A DNA stretch of 64,000 nt from Mycobacterium noviomagense (GCF_010731635.1 NZ_AP022583.1:1550001-1614000); one strand, 5' to 3'. Numbered from the stretch's first letter, positions 16,264 to 25,908 are shown. Numbers and translations are program-made. Notes: generated by a model from the sequence alone, not told the origin.

Positions 16264-17460
16264 CTAGCCCAGCGACGCCAGCGCGCGCACCAGCTGGTCG
16301 ACTTCGGCGGTCGTGGAGTAATGCGCCAACCCGACGGTGACCGCGCCGCCGACGTCGTTGACTCCGATCACATCGAGCACCCGTGAGCTGGCATTGGAAA
16401 TCGCCAGAATCCCGTTGTCCGCCAACCGCTGTACCACGCGCTCGGCCGGCACCTCGTGAACGGCGAAACTGACCACCGGGATGCGCATCTCCGGTCGGCC
16501 GATCACCATCACCAAGGGCAGCGATCGCAGCGAGACCATCAAGTAGTCGAAAATCCGGTTCATGTACGAGCCGGCCGACTCCATCGACACGGCGAGTCGC
16601 TCGCGTCGGGTTCCGCGGGCGGACTCGTCGAGTGAGGCAAGGTATTCGATGCTGGCGACCACACCGGCCAGCAGACCGAACTGATGCACGCCGACTTCCA
16701 GCCGGGCCGGGCCGGTGGCCTGCGGGTTGGTCGAAACCGAGCCGAACGAATTGATCAGTGCCGGATCACGAAACACCAAGGCGCCGATCGGCGGACCACC
16801 CCACGCGACCGCGTTGACCGCCACCACGTCGACGTCGGCTTCCTCGATATCAAGCAGCCGGTACGGTGCGGCCGCGGAGTGGTCCACGACCACCAGACCG
16901 CCGACGTCGTGGATCAGTTTGGTCAACGTCCGCAACTCGGTGACGGTGCCCAGGGTGCCTGACGCGGACGTCACCGCGACCAACCGAGTCGACTTGCCGA
17001 TCAGGCTTTCCCACTGCCAGTTCGGCAACTCACCGGTTTCGATGTCGACCTCGGCCCACTTGATCTTCGCGCCGAACCGGTTTGCTGCACGCAGCCACGG
17101 AGCGATGTTTGCTTCGTCGTCGAGACGGGTGACGACGATCTCGTAGCCCAGACCGGCACGTGACGACGACGCATCGGCCAACGACGACAGCAACACCGCA
17201 CGATCGGCCCCCAAGACCACTCCGCGAGGGTCGGCGCCCAGCAGATCGGCCACCGCCTGCCGCGCCGCCTCCAGCACAGCTGCACTGCGTCGCGCTGAGG
17301 GATGCGCACTGGCGGTGCTGGCCACCGACCGGCGGAAAGCGGTCGACACCGTGGTCGCGACGGACTCGGGAATCAGCATTCCGGCCGGGGCGTCGAAGTG
17401 CACCCAGCCGTCCCCGAGCGACGGGTGTAGTCCGCGCACCCGGGCGACGTCGAATGCCAT
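16264..17460 (-). CDS. Cysteine-desulfurase-like aminotransferase-fold protein (Rv3778c-like), PLP lysine not found
   Basis: ATG 17460 gives 398 residues, the H37Rv Rv3778c length as I recall it; an upstream extension to 17559 is unlikely. The fold-type I layout is clear: [51 protein letters not shown] and [20 protein letters not shown] with Asp193. Where SufS/CsdA enzymes have the Schiff-base lysine (GHKLYGP), this protein reads [12 protein letters not shown] (215-226), with no lysine. The catalytic cysteine loop is also not evident. It may be a non-catalytic or redirected family member. It is convergent with Rv3777-like and divergent from Rv3779-like. Confidence 0.85.
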   Translation of the reverse strand: MAFDVARVRGLHPSLGDGWVHFDAPAGMLIPESVATTVSTAFRRSVASTASAHPSARRSAAVLEAARQAVADLLGADPRGVVLGADRAVLLSSLADASSSRAGLGYEIVVTRLDDEANIAPWLRAANRFGAKIKWAEVDIETGELPNWQWESLIGKSTRLVAVTSASGTLGTVTELRTLTKLIHDVGGLVVVDHSAAAPYRLLDIEEADVDVVAVNAVAWGGPPIGALVFRDPALINSFGSVSTNPQATGPARLEVGVHQFGLLAGVVASIEYLASLDESARGTRRERLAVSMESAGSYMNRIFDYLMVSLRSLPLVMVIGRPEMRIPVVSFAVHEVPAERVVQRLADNGILAISNASSRVLDVIGVNDVGGAVTVGLAHYSTTAEVDQLVRALASLG

Positions 17461-17568
17461 GGCAGCCACCTTAGAATTCCGCTGGTCCGCAAACCGCGAC
17501 GCTAGCGGGGCACCCAGATACGTCCCCGCCGTCCCGAGCCGGGTCGCCCGGCCAGCCATACTAGTCCA

Positions 17569-19545
17569 GTGGGGCTGACAATCGGAATCCTTATCGCTTT
17601 GTTGTTGCTGATAGCCCCCGGAGCAATCGTCGCGCGCAGCGCTCAGCTAACGTGGCCGATCGCGGTGGCGGTCGGGCCGGCGTTGACCTACGGGGTTGTC
17701 GCGCTGGCCATCATCCCGTTCGGCGCGGTCGGAATCCCTTGGAACGCTTGGACGGCGCTGGCCGCCCTGATCCTCGTCACGGTGGCGGTGGCCGTTTTGC
17801 GCGTGCTGCTGGACCGTTATCGCGACATCGACGGCGAATCCCGTGCGGTCACCGGCTGGCCGGCGGCCACAGTCGCCGCCGGTGTGCTGTTAGGGGCGTT
17901 GCTGATCGGTTTCGCGGCGGTTCGCGGAATACCGCACTGGCAATCGATCCCCAGCACCTGGGACGCGGTCTGGCACGCCAACACGGTGCGCTTCATCCTC
18001 GACACAGGGCAGGCGTCGTCGACCCACATGGGCGAACTGCGCAACGTCGAAACCCACGCCCTGCTGTACTACCCGTCGGCGTTTCACGCCCTGGTGGCGG
18101 TGTTGGCGCAGCTGACCGGCGCAGCAGCCACCACCGCCTACACGCTGGGTTCGCTGGCGGCCGCGATCTGGTTGTTTCCGGTCAGCGCGGCGCTGCTGAC
18201 CTGGCGCGCGCTGCGCACGCATACGACGGAGTGGCGCGCCGCGGGAGCGGCAGCCACGGCTGCGGCGATCTCGGCCTCGTTCACCGCGGTGCCCTACGTC
18301 GAGTTCGACACCGCCGCGATGCCGAACCTGACCGCGTACGGGATCGTGGCACCCACCTTTGTGCTGATCACGTCGACGCTGCGGCACCGCGACCGCATCC
18401 CGGTGTCGGTGCTGGCGCTGGTCGGCATCTTCTCGGTGCACATCACCGGCGGGGTTGTGGTGCTGATGATGCTGGCGGCGTGGTGGCTACTGGAGGCACT
18501 GTGGCATCCGGTTCGCGGTCGGATCGTCGACGTGCTGACGCTGGCTGCGGTCGCGGTGCCGAGCGGACTGGTGCTGCTGCCGCAGTTCATCAGCGTCAAG
18601 CAGCAGGAAGACGTCATCGCCGGGCACTCTTTTTTGACCTATCTGAGCAAGAAGCGCGGGCTGTTCGACGCGGTGTTTCAGCACTCGCGCCACCTCAACG
18701 ACTTTCCCGTCCAGTACGCACTGATCGCGGTGGCGGCCATCGGTGGGCTTGTGCTGCTGGTCAAGAAGATCTGGTGGCCGCTGGCGGTGTGGCTGGTGCT
18801 GATCGTGGTCAATGTGGATGCGGGTACACCGCTAGGTGGCCCGATCGGAAGACTCGCCGGAGCATTCGGCGAGTTTTTTTACAAAGACCCGCGCCGGATC
18901 GCGGCGGCGACGACGCTGCTGCTGGTGCTGATGTCCGGTGTCGCGCTGTTCACCTTGGTCATGGCGGTGGTGGCCGGCGCCAGGCGGCTCGCAGACCGGC
19001 GACTGAGGCGACAGGTGGGGCCAGCGGTGTGGGCGGCCACCGCGGTGGTGCTGCTGGTCGCGGTCAACCTGGTCAGCGCCTGGCATTACTTTCCGCGGCA
19101 CCGGTTTTTGTTCGGCGACAAGTACGACTCGGTGATGATCGACCAACGCGATTTGGAGGCCATGGCGTATCTGGCCAGGCTGCCCGGCGCCCGCGAGACG
19201 CTGATCGGCAACGCCAACACCGACGGCACGGCCTGGATGTACGCGGTGGCGGGCCTGCACCCGTTGTGGACGCACTACGACTACCCGATGCAACAGGGCC
19301 CGGGCTACCACCGCTTTATTTTCTGGGCCTACGCCGACGATGCCGACCACGATCCACGAGTACCCGAAGCCGTCCGGGTACTCAATATCCGCTACGTCCT
19401 GACCAGCACACCGACCGTGAGAGGGTTCGTCATGCCCGACGGGCTAGTGTCACTAGATACGTCGAAGTCGTGGGTGAAGATCTACGACAACGGTGAGGCC
19501 CGCATCTATGAATGGCGCGGCCATGCTGCCGCGACAAGCTCCTGA
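17569..19545 (+). CDS. GT-C type polytopic glycosyltransferase (Rv3779-like), arabinogalactan galactosamine decoration
   Basis: The 658-residue membrane protein has about a dozen hydrophobic helices, starting with [19 protein letters not shown], and a C-terminal soluble part ([19 protein letters not shown]). A GT-C-like first periplasmic loop contains [20 protein letters not shown]. The H37Rv homolog was reported to be needed for the galactosamine substituent on arabinan, using a polyprenyl-phosphate sugar donor. GTG 17569 is the start; the divergent gene begins 108 bases away. The downstream bpa gene follows closely in the same direction. Confidence 0.83.
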   Translation: MGLTIGILIALLLLIAPGAIVARSAQLTWPIAVAVGPALTYGVVALAIIPFGAVGIPWNAWTALAALILVTVAVAVLRVLLDRYRDIDGESRAVTGWPAATVAAGVLLGALLIGFAAVRGIPHWQSIPSTWDAVWHANTVRFILDTGQASSTHMGELRNVETHALLYYPSAFHALVAVLAQLTGAAATTAYTLGSLAAAIWLFPVSAALLTWRALRTHTTEWRAAGAAATAAAISASFTAVPYVEFDTAAMPNLTAYGIVAPTFVLITSTLRHRDRIPVSVLALVGIFSVHITGGVVVLMMLAAWWLLEALWHPVRGRIVDVLTLAAVAVPSGLVLLPQFISVKQQEDVIAGHSFLTYLSKKRGLFDAVFQHSRHLNDFPVQYALIAVAAIGGLVLLVKKIWWPLAVWLVLIVVNVDAGTPLGGPIGRLAGAFGEFFYKDPRRIAAATTLLLVLMSGVALFTLVMAVVAGARRLADRRLRRQVGPAVWAATAVVLLVAVNLVSAWHYFPRHRFLFGDKYDSVMIDQRDLEAMAYLARLPGARETLIGNANTDGTAWMYAVAGLHPLWTHYDYPMQQGPGYHRFIFWAYADDADHDPRVPEAVRVLNIRYVLTSTPTVRGFVMPDGLVSLDTSKSWVKIYDNGEARIYEWRGHAAATSS

Positions 19546-19554
19546 AAACCGAGG

Positions 19555-20085
19555 GTGGTGACCGCATTGAGCAACGGCAATGGCGACAACAACATCGAGA
19601 TCATCGGGGGCGGCGATCCTCGCATCACGGCCGCGACCGAGGACGACGAGACTGACGACCGGTCGCTGACCGACCTGGTCGAGCAGCCCGCCAAGGTGAT
19701 GCGGATCGGCACCATGATCAAGCAGCTGCTCGAAGAAGTGCGGGCCGCGCCGCTCGACGATGCCAGCCGCAACCGGCTCCGCGACATTCACGCCACCAGC
19801 ATCCGAGAGCTCGAAGACGGCCTCGCACCGGAACTGCGCGAGGAACTCGACCGGCTGACGCTGCCGTTCAACGAGGACGCCGCCCCGTCAGATGCGGAGC
19901 TGCGCATCGCCCAGGCCCAGCTCGTCGGCTGGCTGGAAGGGCTGTTCCACGGCATCCAGACCGCGCTGTTCGCCCAGCAGATGGCGGCCCGCGCCCAGCT
20001 CGAGCAGATGCGCCAGGGCGCGCTGCCGCCGGGAGTCAGCCGTCCGGGTGGGCACGGGCAGTCGGGCACGGGGCAATACCTGTAA
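19555..20085 (+). CDS. bpa: ATP-independent proteasome activator Bpa/PafE
   Basis: The 176-residue product is very close to H37Rv Rv3780: an acidic variable N-terminus, then a strongly conserved helical core (SLTDLVEQPAKVMRIGTMIK, LRDIHATSIRELEDGLAPEL, GLFHGIQTALFAQQMAARAQ) and the C-terminal GQYL. That last motif docks into the alpha-ring pockets of the 20S proteasome and opens the gate. Bpa forms a dodecameric ring and delivers unfolded proteins such as HspR without ATP. Two GTGs in a row (19555 and 19558) are possible starts. It lies between cell-wall genes, as in H37Rv. Confidence 0.93.
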   Translation: MVTALSNGNGDNNIEIIGGGDPRITAATEDDETDDRSLTDLVEQPAKVMRIGTMIKQLLEEVRAAPLDDASRNRLRDIHATSIRELEDGLAPELREELDRLTLPFNEDAAPSDAELRIAQAQLVGWLEGLFHGIQTALFAQQMAARAQLEQMRQGALPPGVSRPGGHGQSGTGQYL

Positions 20086-20095
20086 GCAGTCAGCG

Positions 20096-20911
20096 GTGTC
20101 CGGACCTCACTCGCCTTACATCGAGACGCGCAACGCGTGGGTGGAGTTTCCCATCTTCGACGCCAAGTCACGCTCGCTGAAGAAGACCTTCCTGGGCGCA
20201 GCGGGCGGCACCATCGGCCGGAATGCCTCCAACGTGGTGGTCGTCGAGGCGTTGCGCGATATCACCATGTCGTTGAGCCTGGGCGACCGGGTCGGCCTGG
20301 TCGGTCACAACGGGGCGGGGAAATCGACTCTGCTGCGGCTGCTTTCGGGTATCTATGAGCCGACGCGGGGCTCGGCGACGGTGATCGGGCGAGTGGCGCC
20401 GGTTTTCGACCTGGGCATTGGGATGGATCCGGAGATCTCCGGCTACGAGAACATCATCATCCGCGGGCTGTTTTTGGGGCAGACCCGCAAGCAGATGATG
20501 GCCAAGGTCGACGAGATCGCCGAGTTCACCGAGCTCGGTGATTATCTGTCGATGCCGCTGCGCACGTATTCCACTGGGATGCGCGTGCGGCTGGCGATGG
20601 GTGTGGTCACCAGCATCGACCCGGAGATCCTGCTGCTCGACGAAGGCATCGGCGCGGTGGACGCCGACTTTTTGAAAAAGGCCCAGCCGAGGCTGCAGCG
20701 GTTGGTGGAGCGCTCCGGAATCCTGGTGTTCGCCAGCCATTCCAACGAGTTTCTGGCCCGGCTGTGCCGGACCGCGATGTGGATCGAGCACGGCACGATC
20801 AGGATGACGGGCGGCATCGAGGACGTCGTTCGCGCCTACGAGGGCGAAGACGCCGCCCGGCATGTGCGCGCAGTGTTAGACGAGCTCAACGCCGACGAGC
20901 AGCTTGCATGA
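20096..20911 (+). CDS. rfbE: Galactan ABC exporter, ATP-binding subunit (Wzt-like, Rv3781/RfbE)
   Basis: GTG 20096 (VSGPHSPYIETRNAWVEF) gives 271 residues; a longer frame overlaps bpa. It has Walker A GHNGAGKS, the signature region TYSTGMRVRLAM, Walker B EILLLDEG and an H-loop (FASHS). The length and H-subfamily features match polysaccharide exporters. With the membrane subunit at 21830 it is thought to carry the lipid-linked galactan across the inner membrane before arabinan is added. It has no extra C-terminal carbohydrate-binding domain. glfT1 begins 14 bases after its stop. Confidence 0.92.
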   Translation: MSGPHSPYIETRNAWVEFPIFDAKSRSLKKTFLGAAGGTIGRNASNVVVVEALRDITMSLSLGDRVGLVGHNGAGKSTLLRLLSGIYEPTRGSATVIGRVAPVFDLGIGMDPEISGYENIIIRGLFLGQTRKQMMAKVDEIAEFTELGDYLSMPLRTYSTGMRVRLAMGVVTSIDPEILLLDEGIGAVDADFLKKAQPRLQRLVERSGILVFASHSNEFLARLCRTAMWIEHGTIRMTGGIEDVVRAYEGEDAARHVRAVLDELNADEQLA

Positions 20912-20924
20912 AAAGTGGCCGAGC

Positions 20925-21833
20925 ATGAGTGAATTGGTGTGCGCCGTCGTGGTCACCCACCGGCGACCGGACGAACTGGCCAAGTCGCTTGATGTGTTGA
21001 CCACACAGACTCGCCTACCCGACCAGCTGATCGTCGTCGACAACGGCAATGACGAGCGCGTCCGGGAACTGGTGACAGGACAGCCCATCGCGGCAACCTA
21101 TCTAGGGTCACGCCGGAACCTCGGCGGCGCAGGCGGATTCGCGCTCGGCATGCTGTACGCCATGGCGCAGGGCGCCGACTGGGTATGGCTGGCCGACGAC
21201 GACGGGCACCCGCAGGACTCGCACGTACTGGCCACGCTGCTGGCCTGCGCGGCAAAACATCGACTGGCCGAGGTGTCGCCGATGGTCTGCAACATCGACG
21301 ACCCGGACCTTCTGGCGTTTCCGTTGCGCCGAGGCCTGGTGTGGCGCAGGCGGGTCAGCGAGCTGCACACCGACGCTGAGCAGGATTTGTTGCCCGGTAT
21401 CGCGTCGCTGTTCAACGGCGCGCTGTTTGCCGCATCGACGCTGGAGATGATCGGCGTGCCGGATTTGCGGTTGTTCGTCCGCGGCGACGAGGTGGAGATG
21501 CACCGCCGGCTGGTGCGCTCCGGGCTGCCGTTCGGGACCTGCCTGGAGGCGGTGTATTTGCATCCGTGCGGATCCGCCGAATTCAAACCGATCCTGGGCG
21601 GTCGCATGCACGCCCAATATCCGGATGACCCAGCCAAGCGCTACTTCACCTACCGCAATCGCGGTTTTTTGATGTCCCAGCCGGGATTGCGTCGGCTGCT
21701 GCCGCAGGAATGGGTGCGGTTCGGCTGGTTCTTCTTGGTGTCCCGCCGCGATCCGGGCGGCTTGCGGGAATGGCTTCGGTTGCGGCGACTGGGGCGTCGC
21801 GAGCAGTTCCGCCGACCGGGAGGGGTGTCGTGA
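20925..21833 (+). CDS. glfT1: Galactofuranosyltransferase GlfT1
   Basis: ATG 20925 gives 302 residues, near the 304 of H37Rv Rv3782. This GT2/GT-A enzyme has FAVVVTHRRPDEL-like start (CAVVVTHRRPDELAKSLDVL), the nucleotide-binding LIVVDNGND, the metal-binding LADDDGHPQ and the acceptor-side RGDEVEMHRRL. It adds the first two galactofuranose units to the rhamnosyl linker of the arabinogalactan precursor, at the cytoplasmic face. Its stop overlaps the GTG of the exporter membrane subunit (GTGA), so assembly initiation and export genes are translationally coupled. Confidence 0.94.
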   Translation: MSELVCAVVVTHRRPDELAKSLDVLTTQTRLPDQLIVVDNGNDERVRELVTGQPIAATYLGSRRNLGGAGGFALGMLYAMAQGADWVWLADDDGHPQDSHVLATLLACAAKHRLAEVSPMVCNIDDPDLLAFPLRRGLVWRRRVSELHTDAEQDLLPGIASLFNGALFAASTLEMIGVPDLRLFVRGDEVEMHRRLVRSGLPFGTCLEAVYLHPCGSAEFKPILGGRMHAQYPDDPAKRYFTYRNRGFLMSQPGLRRLLPQEWVRFGWFFLVSRRDPGGLREWLRLRRLGRREQFRRPGGVS

Positions 21834-22660
21834 CATTCACTGACGCGGCGGCTGAGTCCAAGTCGCTGGCCCGGGCGTGGCGTGATCTGATCGACGGCTG
21901 GCGTCGCCACGAGCTGTGGCTGCACCTGGGCTGGCAGGACATCAAGCAGCGGTATCGGCGCTCGGTGCTGGGCCCGTTCTGGATCACCATCGCCACCGGC
22001 ACCACCGCCGTCGCGATGGGTGCCTTGTACTCCAAGCTGTTTCGGCTTGAGTTGGCGGTGCATCTGCCCTACGTCACGCTCGGGCTGATCATCTGGAATC
22101 TGATCAACGCCGCCATCCTCGAAGGCGCCGAGGTGTTCGTGGCCAACGAGGGACTGATCAAACAACTTCCGACGCCGCTCTCCGTGCACGTCTACCGGTT
22201 GGTGTGGCGGCAGATGATCCTGTTTGCGCACAACATCGTCATCTACGCCGTCATCGCGGTCATCTATCCCAAGCCGTGGTCCTGGGCCGACCTGACCGTC
22301 ATTCCGGCGCTGGCGCTGATCGTGCTCAATGCGGTGTGGGTGTCACTGTGTTTCGGCATCCTGGCGACGCGCTACCGCGACATCGGACCACTGCTGTTCT
22401 CGGTGGTGCAGTTGCTGTTCTTCATGACCCCGATCATCTGGAACGACGAGACCCTGCGCCAGCAGAATGCGCAACGGTGGTCGAAGATCGTCGAACTCAA
22501 TCCCCTACTGCACTACCTGGACATCGTGCGAGCGCCGCTGCTGGGTGCCCACCAAGAGCTGCGGCACTGGGTGGTCGTGGTGGTGCTGACGGCCGTCGGA
22601 TGGCTGCTCGCCGCGTTCGCGATGCGCCAGTACCGCGCCCGGGTGCCGTACTGGGTCTGA
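21830..22660 (+). CDS. rfbD: Galactan ABC exporter, membrane subunit (Wzm-like, Rv3783/RfbD)
   Basis: GTG 21830 is preceded by a GGGAGGGG ribosome binding site and overlaps the glfT1 stop; the product is 276 residues. The type-2 ABC membrane domain has the N-terminal coupling region WLHLGWQDIKQRYRRSVLGPFW, six hydrophobic segments and the C-terminal LNPLLHYLDIVRAPLLG. It pairs with the ATPase at 20096 to flip lipid-linked galactan. In H37Rv the next genes are Rv3784 onward; here an AT-rich promoter and mazEF follow instead. Confidence 0.92.
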   Translation: MTFTDAAAESKSLARAWRDLIDGWRRHELWLHLGWQDIKQRYRRSVLGPFWITIATGTTAVAMGALYSKLFRLELAVHLPYVTLGLIIWNLINAAILEGAEVFVANEGLIKQLPTPLSVHVYRLVWRQMILFAHNIVIYAVIAVIYPKPWSWADLTVIPALALIVLNAVWVSLCFGILATRYRDIGPLLFSVVQLLFFMTPIIWNDETLRQQNAQRWSKIVELNPLLHYLDIVRAPLLGAHQELRHWVVVVVLTAVGWLLAAFAMRQYRARVPYWV

Positions 22661-22678
22661 ACTCGGGCTTCAGATGAT

Positions 22679-22705
22679 TACTACCATAGTACTACTAAGG
22701 TAGTA
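22679..22705 (+). promoter_or_regulatory. Palindromic operator/promoter of the mazEF-like module
   Basis: An inverted repeat TACTACC...GGTAGTA surrounds an AGTACT palindrome in an unusually AT-rich patch just upstream of the antitoxin ATG (22713). Type II antitoxins of the ribbon-helix-helix class normally repress their own operon at such sites. Confidence 0.6.
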
Positions 22706-22712
22706 TTGAGGT

Positions 22713-22943
22713 ATGAAGTTGAGCATCAGCCTCTCTGACGAAGACGTCCAAGCGCTGGACGCCTATGTCGAACGCAAGGGGTTACCATCGCGGTCCGCTG
22801 GTCTGCAGCGTGCTGTTCGCATGCTTCGCTACCTCACTCTGGAAGACGACTACGACGAAGCGTGGACAGAGTGGGCGACGGCCGGCGAGGACGAAGTCTG
22901 GCAGAACGCTACTGACGACGGGTTCGGGAATGCGCCGGGGTGA
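22713..22943 (+). CDS. mazE: Ribbon-helix-helix antitoxin (MazE-like)
   Basis: The 76-residue product starts with an RHH domain ([20 protein letters not shown], then [14 protein letters not shown]) and ends in an acidic, disordered-looking tail ([20 protein letters not shown]). That tail is the usual toxin-wrapping segment. The toxin ORF starts inside its 3' end (14-base overlap), typical for co-translated toxin-antitoxin pairs. The module has no counterpart at this position in H37Rv and may have been acquired. Confidence 0.88.
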   Translation: MKLSISLSDEDVQALDAYVERKGLPSRSAGLQRAVRMLRYLTLEDDYDEAWTEWATAGEDEVWQNATDDGFGNAPG

Positions 22944-23277
22944 AATCTGGCAGGTCGACTTCAATCCCATTCGCGGCAGCGAAGCCAACAGGCAGCGCCC
23001 GGCCGTGATCGTCAGCAATGACCGAGCCAACGCGACAGCCGCCCGACTTGGGCGTGGCGTAGTCACCGTTGTACCGGTCACGAGCAACGTCTCAGCAATC
23101 TATCCATTTCAGGTATTGCTGCCAGCCGCCACCACCGGTCTTGCGGTCGATTCCAAAGCACAAGCTGAACAGATCAGATCCGTTGCAACGCAACGCTTTA
23201 TCCGGCGACTGGGCCGAGTCGGGCTCCTTGAACTCGCGCGACTCGACGATGCATTGCGACTCCACCTCGAACTGTGA
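22930..23277 (+). CDS. mazF: MazF/PemK-family endoribonuclease toxin
   Basis: ATG 22930 gives 115 residues. The MazF fold motifs are intact: [20 protein letters not shown] with the catalytic-loop Arg, [22 protein letters not shown] (the conserved VPxT segment) and [12 protein letters not shown]. MazF toxins cleave RNA at short sequences and slow growth unless held by the antitoxin. The module looks complete and probably active. A 13-base gap follows to the next gene. Confidence 0.9.
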   Translation: MRRGEIWQVDFNPIRGSEANRQRPAVIVSNDRANATAARLGRGVVTVVPVTSNVSAIYPFQVLLPAATTGLAVDSKAQAEQIRSVATQRFIRRLGRVGLLELARLDDALRLHLEL

Positions 23278-23290
23278 TCAGCAGCATCCG

Positions 23291-24565
23291 ATGGGATTGA
23301 GCATCTCCGATCACGAACGCGCCGCTCTAGTGGAGGTTGCGCAGTTTCCGTTGCTCGCAGCCATCACCGGGCGGCGATCGCGCCGGTTCCCGGTCGGCGG
23401 CCAGATAACAAGCGGGCCATTGGCATTCACCAGCCGACGGCCCAGCCAGCCGTTGTCCGACGTCGAGCGGGCGCTACTGCTCGCGGTCACCGGCGGCGTC
23501 ACCGGATGGCACTACGGCATTCCCTACAACCCCGACTATGCGCCCGCGCTGCCGAACTACTCGGGTAGCGCGACCGGCCGAACATTTCCGTCCGCCGCCG
23601 GATTCCACACCAGCCAACTGTTTTTCACCGACGACACCGGAACGTATCTCCTGCCCACCCGCGACCAGTCGCCGCGTGCGTTCACCAGCATCGAGGACTG
23701 GATCAGCCACACCGCCGACTCGTATATCCGCATCTCGGAGCGCCGCCTGCAACTACCCCGCGAAGAGCCCTACATGGAAGGCCACAACATCTGGGTGGCC
23801 AACCTACCCGGCAGCATGCTGGCCTTCCCGGTGGCCGATCTCGCCGAACACCTGATGGCGAATCTGTGGTTCTTCGCAGCCAACGGCTACACCGTGTACG
23901 ACGACGTCAACAACCGCAGAATCCCTGGCATTCAAGCGTTTTCGTCGCTGGCGCATGCCGACGAGCCGGTTCCGTTGTCCTTCGCCGAGCAGTACACGCT
24001 GACCGAGGCCAGCGCCGAATTAGCCACTGCCGCAAACAACGGCGTGCTGGCATTGCAGGCCATGGGGCTAGGCGGCTGGATGTACGACGGCCTGGACCGC
24101 TTGTCGGTGCTGGGTGGCTCCGGTGATCCCAAGGCACCCGGGCTGGGCTTCGTCGCCGACCACGACGAACGCTGGCCGTTCCCGAACGTCACCGGGCTGC
24201 CCGGCTATTTCGAGACGCTCAGCCCACCGCACGTGCCGTCGGTGCATGCCGGCGTCGAGAAATTCGTCGCGCGCCGCTACGGGCCGGGCGGCCCGTTTCA
24301 CCCTGAAACCGGCGGAGCGTGGGCCGACACCCGCAAGGTCCGTTCGTCAGCGCTGCCGCCCGATGGCATCGCCGAACTCGTCACCGTCGAGGCGTCGTAC
24401 ATCTACGACACGTTCGGCAAGCTGCCCGCCACCGTGCCCACCGTGCACGTGCTGATGTACCTGCAAGCACAGCACATCGACACCGACTTCTACGACGAGC
24501 TGTTCTCGCCCGGTGCCTACCTTCCGACGCACGCCGATCACCAGGCCCGCTGGCACGACGAGTAG
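23291..24565 (+). CDS. Conserved-looking 424-aa protein of unknown function
   Basis: ATG 23291 (MGLSISDHERAALVEVAQFP) gives 424 residues; a longer frame overlaps mazF. No signal peptide or membrane segment is visible. Notable parts are LLLAVTGGVTGWHYGIPYNP near residue 70, many aromatic residues, SMLAFPVADLAEHLMANLWF, and a C-terminal VTVEASYIYDTFGKLPATVP. The GITGW/RDQSPRAF layout faintly recalls nitroreductase-like folds, but I see no convincing flavin motif and do not assign a function. It occupies the place of Rv3784-Rv3787c between the galactan exporter and the Gre-like gene. GC content and codon use look like its neighbours. Confidence 0.7.
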   Translation: MGLSISDHERAALVEVAQFPLLAAITGRRSRRFPVGGQITSGPLAFTSRRPSQPLSDVERALLLAVTGGVTGWHYGIPYNPDYAPALPNYSGSATGRTFPSAAGFHTSQLFFTDDTGTYLLPTRDQSPRAFTSIEDWISHTADSYIRISERRLQLPREEPYMEGHNIWVANLPGSMLAFPVADLAEHLMANLWFFAANGYTVYDDVNNRRIPGIQAFSSLAHADEPVPLSFAEQYTLTEASAELATAANNGVLALQAMGLGGWMYDGLDRLSVLGGSGDPKAPGLGFVADHDERWPFPNVTGLPGYFETLSPPHVPSVHAGVEKFVARRYGPGGPFHPETGGAWADTRKVRSSALPPDGIAELVTVEASYIYDTFGKLPATVPTVHVLMYLQAQHIDTDFYDELFSPGAYLPTHADHQARWHDE

Positions 24566-24611
24566 CGGGGCCAAAACGCGGGTACTCCCTGCGGGACAAA
24601 GGAGGTCCGCT

Positions 24612-24803
24612 ATGACCGCGAACGACAAAGCCAGAAACAAGCTGCAGAGGTTCCGGGGCAAAGCAAAGGAAACAATTGGCCGCATCACCGGGGACCGCAA
24701 CCTGGAAAACCAAGGCACAGGCGATCAATTCTCGTCGAATCTGAAGGATGCCGGGGAAAAGGTCAAGGACGCCTTCCGCGGTCGGCGCCGCCGCGAGCTG
24801 TGA
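24612..24803 (+). CDS. CsbD-like stress protein
   Basis: The 63-residue, highly charged product matches the CsbD pattern: NKLQRFRGKAKETIGRITGD, ENQGTGDQFSSNLKDAGEKVKDAF and a basic tail. CsbD proteins are small, abundant, stress-induced and of unknown mechanism. A strong AAAGGAGG ribosome binding site lies eight bases before the ATG, suggesting high expression. The following 148 bases (24804-24951) show no gene. Confidence 0.85.
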   Translation: MTANDKARNKLQRFRGKAKETIGRITGDRNLENQGTGDQFSSNLKDAGEKVKDAFRGRRRREL

Positions 24804-24951
24804 CGCTCGCGAGAGCTCTCGGCACCGTTGGCGTGCCTGCACGAAACGCCACGAAACCGATTCACAGCGCCATAATGGGCGGACGGCACTCCAGACAATC
24901 TGGGCGCTCCGCGGCGACACCCGCGGTCGCCCCGCGAGATAGGCCAGCAAA

Positions 24952-25434
24952 GTGAGCGAGCACAAGGAATCGACAGGGCTTGCGGATGAAGTGCGTGATC
25001 GCATCGCCGCGGAGTTGGACCGGCTGCGGCAACGCCGCGATCGATTGGAGCTCGAGGTCGAAAACGACCGGGGCATGGTCGGCGACCACGGTGACGCCGC
25101 AGACGCCATCCAGCGGGCCGACGAGCTGGCCGCCCTTGACGAACGGATCAACGAACTCGACCGGGTGCTGCGCGCCGGACCGGTGTCCAACGGAGACGGC
25201 ACCCTGCCCGAAGGCACCGAAGTCACCGTGCGCTTCCCCGACGGCTCGGTGGTCACGATGCTGGTGATCTCCATCGTCGAACAAACCCCGGTGGGCCGCG
25301 AAGCCGAAACGCTGACCGCCGGCAGCCCGCTGGGCTTGGCCCTGGCCGGGCATAAACCCGGCGACACCATCACCTACTCGACGCCGCAAGGCGAAAACCA
25401 GGTTGAGCTGCTCGACGTCAAGTTGCCTAACTAG
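24952..25434 (+). CDS. Gre-family RNA polymerase secondary-channel factor (Rv3788-like)
   Basis: The 160-residue protein has an N-terminal coiled coil (about residues 9-75) with a tip rich in acidic residues (ENDRGMVGDHGDAADAI), then a GreA/GreB C-terminal FKBP-like domain (EVTVRFPDGSVVTMLVISIV, SPLGLALAGHKPGDTI). The H37Rv homolog was reported to bind RNA polymerase near the secondary channel and inhibit transcription rather than rescue backtracked complexes. GTG 24952 is the start. It is 57 bases upstream of the Rv3789-like gene. Confidence 0.9.
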   Translation: MSEHKESTGLADEVRDRIAAELDRLRQRRDRLELEVENDRGMVGDHGDAADAIQRADELAALDERINELDRVLRAGPVSNGDGTLPEGTEVTVRFPDGSVVTMLVISIVEQTPVGREAETLTAGSPLGLALAGHKPGDTITYSTPQGENQVELLDVKLPN

Positions 25435-25491
25435 ATCCCCAGCCGCTCGGCATGCAGCAGGTCAGGCGCTGCGCCCCGTAGACTGCCCGCG

Positions 25492-25908
25492 ATGACCGAG
25501 ATCGCCCCGGCGGCCGCGCAGCTGAGCCTGACCACTCAGGTCTGGCGGTTCGTCGTCACCGGCGGTCTGTCGGCGATTGTCGACTTCGGTCTCTATCTGG
25601 TGTTGTACAAAGCGGTCGGCCTGCAGGTCGATTTGTCCAAAGCCACCAGCTTCGTTGCGGGCACCATCACCGCCTACCTGATCAACCGCCGGTGGACGTT
25701 TCAGGCCCCGCCGAGCACCGCCCGGTTCCTGGTTGTGATGGCGCTCTACGCGATTACCTTCGCGGTGCAGGTCGGGCTGAACCACCTGTGCCTGGCGCTT
25801 CTCGACTACCGCAATTGGGCGGTCCCGGTGGCGTTCGTGATCGCGCAGGGCACCGCCTCGGTGATCAACTTCGTCGTGCAGCGATCGGTGATCTTCCGGC
25901 TGCGCTGA
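25492..25908 (+). CDS. GtrA-family membrane protein (Rv3789-like) of the arabinan pathway
   Basis: The 138-residue protein has four hydrophobic helices, starting [20 protein letters not shown], and the GtrA motifs [11 protein letters not shown] and [11 protein letters not shown]. The H37Rv homolog was first proposed to flip decaprenyl-phosphoryl-arabinose and later suggested to act with AftA as an anchor protein; the exact role is debated. It sits 32 bases upstream of dprE1, as in H37Rv. Confidence 0.9.
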   Translation: MTEIAPAAAQLSLTTQVWRFVVTGGLSAIVDFGLYLVLYKAVGLQVDLSKATSFVAGTITAYLINRRWTFQAPPSTARFLVVMALYAITFAVQVGLNHLCLALLDYRNWAVPVAFVIAQGTASVINFVVQRSVIFRLR

